DNA of 8,852 bases, from contig DAIRET010000118.1 of the NCBI GenBank assembly GCA_036795455.1, positions 1 to 8,852 of the forward strand, in the 5' to 3' direction. The translations under genes were made by a program, and so were the position numbers. How positions within the stretch are numbered: the stretch's first letter is position 1; each line of letters opens with the position of its first letter. Below, piece by piece: positions 5,700-8,852 of this stretch. This DNA is from DAIRET01 sp036795455 (lineage in GTDB: Bacteria > Bacteroidota > Ignavibacteria > Ignavibacteriales > Ignavibacteriaceae). The notes under the pieces were generated by a model. That model made no database searches, was not told where the DNA came from, and saw only the letters and a program-made list of their open reading frames with translations.

Positions 5700-6188
5700 A
5701 TGCATTCGAAAGTATTTGAAAACTATAACAAAAACGACAGAAGTTCGCTAATTCCTTTACTTCAGGATATACAGCATATCTACGGGTATTTACCGGAAGA
5801 AGTTATGATGGAAGTAGCATCATTTGTCGGTTTACCCTTTAGCAGAGTATATGGAGTAGCTACATTTTATAACCAATTCAGGATGATTCCCCTCGGCGAG
5901 AATATTATTCGCGTTTGTAGAGGAACAGCGTGCCATGTTAAAAACTCGGCAAATATCCTTTATGCACTGGAATCAGAATTGAAAATAAAAGCAGGCGAAA
6001 CCACACGTGATAAAAAATTTACACTAGAGACTGTTAGCTGTATTGGTGCCTGCAGTATTGCGCCTGTTATTACAGTTAACGATGATTACTACGGTAGAAT
6101 TTCGGTAAAAGATATACCCGGTATTATTAAAAAATATAATAAACCAAAACCAACGGAATCAAAACAAGAAACGGTGGGTGTAAAATGA
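5700..6188 (+). CDS. hydC: NuoE-like [2Fe-2S] subunit of NAD(H)-linked [FeFe] hydrogenase
   Basis: This 162-residue protein is a thioredoxin-fold [2Fe-2S] subunit of the NuoE/HydC/HndA family. The N-terminal helical part (SLIPLLQDIQHIYGYLPEE, 16-34; FSRVYGVATFYNQF, 47-60) is typical, and the four cluster ligands are Cys73 and Cys78 (CRGTAC) and Cys114 and Cys118 (CIGAC). In trimeric hydrogenases this small subunit sits with the NuoF-like flavoprotein and is an electron carrier or accessory site. AAGGA (5689-5693) precedes ATG 5700 by six bases. Its stop overlaps the start of the next gene by four bases (ATGA, 6185-6188), so the two are translationally coupled. The same fold occurs in complex I and NAD-dependent formate dehydrogenases; the hydrogenase assignment comes from the gene order NuoE-NuoF-HydA and the type of the third gene. 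Confidence 0.88.
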   Translation: MHSKVFENYNKNDRSSLIPLLQDIQHIYGYLPEEVMMEVASFVGLPFSRVYGVATFYNQFRMIPLGENIIRVCRGTACHVKNSANILYALESELKIKAGETTRDKKFTLETVSCIGACSIAPVITVNDDYYGRISVKDIPGIIKKYNKPKPTESKQETVGVK

Positions 6189-8170
6189 AGACTTTCATAG
6201 AATTATGTTGCAGTGAATGCTGGCATACAAACGAAAATCCGTGTAATTCTTTTATTAGATGCTGTACGGAAGGTCCGCTTTGCCATCATAACCCGGAATG
6301 TGAAGAAAAATTAAAAAAATTAAATAGACAACTCAGGTTTGAAGAACATGACCTACCAATTATATGGATAGGTATGGGAACCTGCGGTCTTGCCGCCGGT
6401 GCAAAGAAAGTTGAAGAAGCTATTAAAGCTGAACTTGAAAAATTAAATATTCAAGCAGTAATTAAACCTACAGGTTGTATCGGGTTCTGCGCAAAAGAAG
6501 TTATTGTCGATGTTAAACTGCCTGATGGTGAAAGAGTATCTTATTGCGAAATTACTCCCAAACTGGTTGGTAAACTGATACAAAAAACAATTATTGAAAA
6601 AGATGTTTTCACTGAAAAACTACTCGGTGCTCATGGTGAAAAATCGAACAGTATACCGCATATAAATGATAACGCATTCTTTAAACATCAGTTAAAAATT
6701 GTTCTTGAGAATTGCGGAATTATTGATCCCGATTCGATTGATGCTTATATAGCATACGGCGGATTCAAAGCTTTTGATAAAGTTTTAAGATTAATGTCGC
6801 CTATAGAAGTAATAAAAGAAATACTTGACGCCGGTTTAAGAGGCAGAGGCGGCGGTGGATTCCCTACAGGTAAGAAGTGGGAACTTGCACATGCTCAAAA
6901 AGCGGATCAAAAATATATTATTTGTAATGCCGATGAAGGCGACCCGGGTGCATTTATGGACCGTTCGGTACTTGAAAGCGATCCTTTCAAGTTAGTTGAA
7001 GGAATGCTTATCGGTGGTTACGCTATCGGAGCATCGGTCGGTTATATTTACTGCCGTGCAGAGTATCCGCTTGCAATAGAAAAATTGCAATCCGCAATCA
7101 AACAATGCGAAAAATATGGAATACTTGGCGATAATATTCTCGGAAGTGATTTTTCATTTCATCTGAAAATCAAAAAGGGTGCAGGTGCATTCGTATGCGG
7201 TGAAGAGACCGCATTAATGGCTTCAATCGAAGGTAAACGCGGAATGCCGAGACCAAGACCTCCGTTTCCGTCTGTGTCCGGTTTATGGAATAAACCTTCA
7301 GTTGTAAACAACGTTGAAACTTTTGCTAATGTTGCTACGATTATCAGAAAAGGTTCTGCCTGGTTCTCTTCTATTGGAACCAAAGCTAGTAAAGGGACTA
7401 AAGTATTTGCACTCAGCGGAAAAATAATTAATACCGGTCTCGTTGAAGTTCCGATGGGAGTTACACTTGGCGAGATTGTATTTGAAATAGGTGGAGGAAT
7501 TCCTGACAATAAGAAATTCAAAGCTGTTCAAATCGGTGGTCCTTCGGGCGGATGTCTTCCTAACGAAGTAATGGATACACTTGTGGACTACGATTCATTG
7601 CGCCAGGTTGGTGCTATGATGGGCTCGGGTGGATTTGTTGTAATGGATGAAGGAACCTGTATGGTTGATGTTGCAAAATATTTCCTACAGTTTATCCAAA
7701 ACGAATCGTGCGGAAAATGTGTTCCTTGCCGCGAAGGAACGAAAAGAATGCTTGAGATTATCGAGAGAATTCCGCAAAGCTACCGTAGCACGAAAAACAA
7801 ACTTGATGAACTTCAACGGTTTAAAGGAATTATCTATCTGCAAAGATTAGCACAAGTTATTAAAGATACTTCTCTTTGCGGGTTGGGGCAGTCAGCTCCT
7901 AATCCGATTCTTTCCGGTCTTCATTATTTCAAACATGAATATGAAGAACATTTATACGAAAGAAAATGTAGAGCCGGAGTATGTAAAGACTTATTAACCT
8001 TCGAAATTGATAACAATATCTGTTCCGGTTGCGGTGTTTGCGTTAAAAAATGCGCAACGGACGCTATTGTTGGCGAAAAAGGAAAAGCTCATTACATTCT
8101 TCAGGATAAGTGTATAAGATGCGGAATGTGCTTTGAAGCATGTAGATCCTGTGCTATAACGGTTAATTAA
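6185..8170 (+). CDS. hydB: NuoF-like flavoprotein subunit of NAD(H)-linked [FeFe] hydrogenase
   Basis: This 661-residue protein is the FMN- and NAD(H)-binding subunit (HydB/HndC type). In order: a cysteine-rich N-terminus with eight Cys in the first 39 residues (8, 9, 12, 20, 26, 27, 33, 39); a thioredoxin-like ferredoxin domain (about 57-140) with Cys67, Cys98 and Cys102 but Ile62 where many relatives have a fourth Cys; the NuoF core (about 165-500) with GLRGRGGGGFPTGKKWE, NADEGDPGAFMDR, GAGAFVCGEETALMASIEG and an SLBB region near 405-460; the NuoF [4Fe-4S] site Cys509, 512, 515 and 565; a further Cys pair 595/600; and a C-terminal 2x[4Fe-4S] ferredoxin, Cys613/616/619/623 and 643/646/649/653. 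The C-terminal ferredoxin and N-terminal ferredoxin separate it from plain complex I NuoF and fit bifurcating hydrogenases, where the flavin site splits electrons between NAD and ferredoxin. It overlaps hydC by four bases and is 16 bases from hydA. Confidence 0.9.
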   Translation: MKTFIELCCSECWHTNENPCNSFIRCCTEGPLCHHNPECEEKLKKLNRQLRFEEHDLPIIWIGMGTCGLAAGAKKVEEAIKAELEKLNIQAVIKPTGCIGFCAKEVIVDVKLPDGERVSYCEITPKLVGKLIQKTIIEKDVFTEKLLGAHGEKSNSIPHINDNAFFKHQLKIVLENCGIIDPDSIDAYIAYGGFKAFDKVLRLMSPIEVIKEILDAGLRGRGGGGFPTGKKWELAHAQKADQKYIICNADEGDPGAFMDRSVLESDPFKLVEGMLIGGYAIGASVGYIYCRAEYPLAIEKLQSAIKQCEKYGILGDNILGSDFSFHLKIKKGAGAFVCGEETALMASIEGKRGMPRPRPPFPSVSGLWNKPSVVNNVETFANVATIIRKGSAWFSSIGTKASKGTKVFALSGKIINTGLVEVPMGVTLGEIVFEIGGGIPDNKKFKAVQIGGPSGGCLPNEVMDTLVDYDSLRQVGAMMGSGGFVVMDEGTCMVDVAKYFLQFIQNESCGKCVPCREGTKRMLEIIERIPQSYRSTKNKLDELQRFKGIIYLQRLAQVIKDTSLCGLGQSAPNPILSGLHYFKHEYEEHLYERKCRAGVCKDLLTFEIDNNICSGCGVCVKKCATDAIVGEKGKAHYILQDKCIRCGMCFEACRSCAITVN

Positions 8171-8186
8171 GTAGATGGAGATTAAA

Positions 8187-8852
8187 ATGGTAGAATTAAC
8201 AATAAATAAAATAAAAGTAAAAGCTGAAGAAGGGATGACAATTCTTGACGCAGCTAAATCGGTTGGTATTCATATTCCGACTTTATGTCATATGAAAGAC
8301 CTCTTTCCATCGGGTGCTTGTAGAATATGTTCGGTTGAGGTTGATGGACAGCGTAATTTAATTCCGGCTTGTGCTTACCCGGTTTATGAAAATATGAATG
8401 TTGAAACTAATTCTCCGAGAGTTAGAAGAGCGAGAAAAACTATAGTTGAACTTCTTGTTGAAAACCATCCGCAAGATTGCCTTATTTGCGTTCGCAACGG
8501 AAACTGTGAACTGCAAAAGCTATCGGAAAAATATGGTTTAAGAGAACACAGGTACGCAGGTAAAAAGAAAGACCATGCTGTTGATATTTCAAGTGCATCG
8601 ATGGAAAGAGACCCTGCAAAATGTATTTTATGCGGAAGATGCGTACGAGTATGTAACGAAATTCAAAAAGTAGGTGCAATCGATTTTACAAACCGCGGTT
8701 TTGCTAGTACTGTTACTACACCGTTTAATAAAGGTTTAAGTATCAGCGATTGTATCCTTTGCGGACAGTGTATACTTGTCTGTCCTACTGCAGCACTTAG
8801 AGAGAAGAGCCATATGAAAGAAGTTGCTTCGGCTCTTGAAAACAAGAAAAAA
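8187..8852 (+). CDS. hydA: [FeFe] hydrogenase catalytic subunit, N-terminal part (3' partial)
   Basis: The gene starts at ATG 8187, six bases after GGAG (8177-8180), and stays open for 222 codons to the window's end. Visible are a plant-type [2Fe-2S] domain (Cys34, 45, 48, 62), a His-Cys3 [4Fe-4S] site (His94, Cys98, 101, 107; HPQDCLICVRNGNC), and two [4Fe-4S] ferredoxin motifs (Cys146/149/152/156 and Cys189/192/195/199). This series of clusters feeds the H-cluster of [FeFe] hydrogenases, but is shared with NuoG and some formate dehydrogenase alpha subunits. The segment after the last cluster (ALREKSHMKEVASALENKK) resembles the REKxHI-x-x-VxxAL linker before hydrogenase H-cluster domains, which favours HydA. 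The H-cluster motifs themselves (TSCCPxW, MPCxxKxxE and the C-terminal Cys) lie beyond the window, so catalytic identity is inferred. With the two upstream genes it matches the hydC-hydB-hydA order of trimeric hydrogenases. Confidence 0.83.
   Translation, partial: MVELTINKIKVKAEEGMTILDAAKSVGIHIPTLCHMKDLFPSGACRICSVEVDGQRNLIPACAYPVYENMNVETNSPRVRRARKTIVELLVENHPQDCLICVRNGNCELQKLSEKYGLREHRYAGKKKDHAVDISSASMERDPAKCILCGRCVRVCNEIQKVGAIDFTNRGFASTVTTPFNKGLSISDCILCGQCILVCPTAALREKSHMKEVASALENKKK

Noticed and set aside
7159..7531. Two minus-strand frames inside the NuoF-like gene
   Set aside because: The + strand frame encodes conserved flavin, NAD and SLBB motifs over this region; the antisense frames are shadows.
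5700..8852. Complex I genes nuoE-nuoF-nuoG
   Set aside because: The NuoF-like protein has an N-terminal ferredoxin-like domain and a C-terminal 2x[4Fe-4S] ferredoxin, and the third protein's linker is hydrogenase-like; no other nuo genes are seen.
1..8852. tRNA, rRNA, CRISPR array or intact insertion sequence
   Set aside because: No cloverleaf, ribosomal, regularly spaced repeat or transposase sequence was found on either strand.

Overview
The window looks like a piece of an AT-rich chromosome from the Ignavibacteria/Chlorobi side of the Bacteroidota. The best clue is the first gene, which ends in a type IX secretion (T9SS) sorting domain with an NYPNPFNPST motif preceded by a PVELTSFSA segment, a combination typical of that group. 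The tyrosine phenol-lyase and the hydrogenase genes fit an anaerobic or facultatively anaerobic, fermenting organism. The phylum call is inferred from protein style, not from a marker gene.

Layout. (1) 2-749: the 3' end of a secreted T9SS-sorted protein, followed by a clean intrinsic terminator. (2) 814-1371: a small tyrosine phosphatase with the HCTSGKDRTG active-site loop, starting on TTG. (3) 1372-1853: a non-coding stretch with a pair of REP-like palindromes and three hairpins, ending in a sigma70-like promoter. (4) 1854-3804: an exported caspase-like protease fused to a formylglycine-generating-enzyme (FGE/SUMF1) fold, then a short two-helix membrane protein on the same strand. (5) 3807-5259, minus strand: tyrosine phenol-lyase with its own terminator. 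(6) 5260-5699: a divergent control region with several inverted repeats and a candidate promoter. (7) 5700 to the right edge: three genes in the order NuoE-like, NuoF-like, ferredoxin-domain/[FeFe]-hydrogenase, which is the hydC-hydB-hydA order of trimeric NAD(H)-linked, usually electron-bifurcating, [FeFe] hydrogenases. The last gene runs off the window before its H-cluster domain.

How they work together. Tyrosine phenol-lyase turns tyrosine into phenol, pyruvate and ammonia. Pyruvate oxidation in anaerobes commonly yields reduced ferredoxin, and HydABC-type enzymes reoxidise NADH plus reduced ferredoxin to H2. A divergently transcribed pair of these functions is therefore metabolically sensible, but co-regulation is inference. 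The caspase-FGE protein and its small membrane neighbour form a separate unit of unknown role. I see no convincing new multi-gene system. The least ordinary items are the exported caspase-FGE fusion whose FGE active-site cysteine pair is not intact, the cysteine-rich N-terminal extension on the NuoF-like hydrogenase subunit, and the structured non-coding regions.
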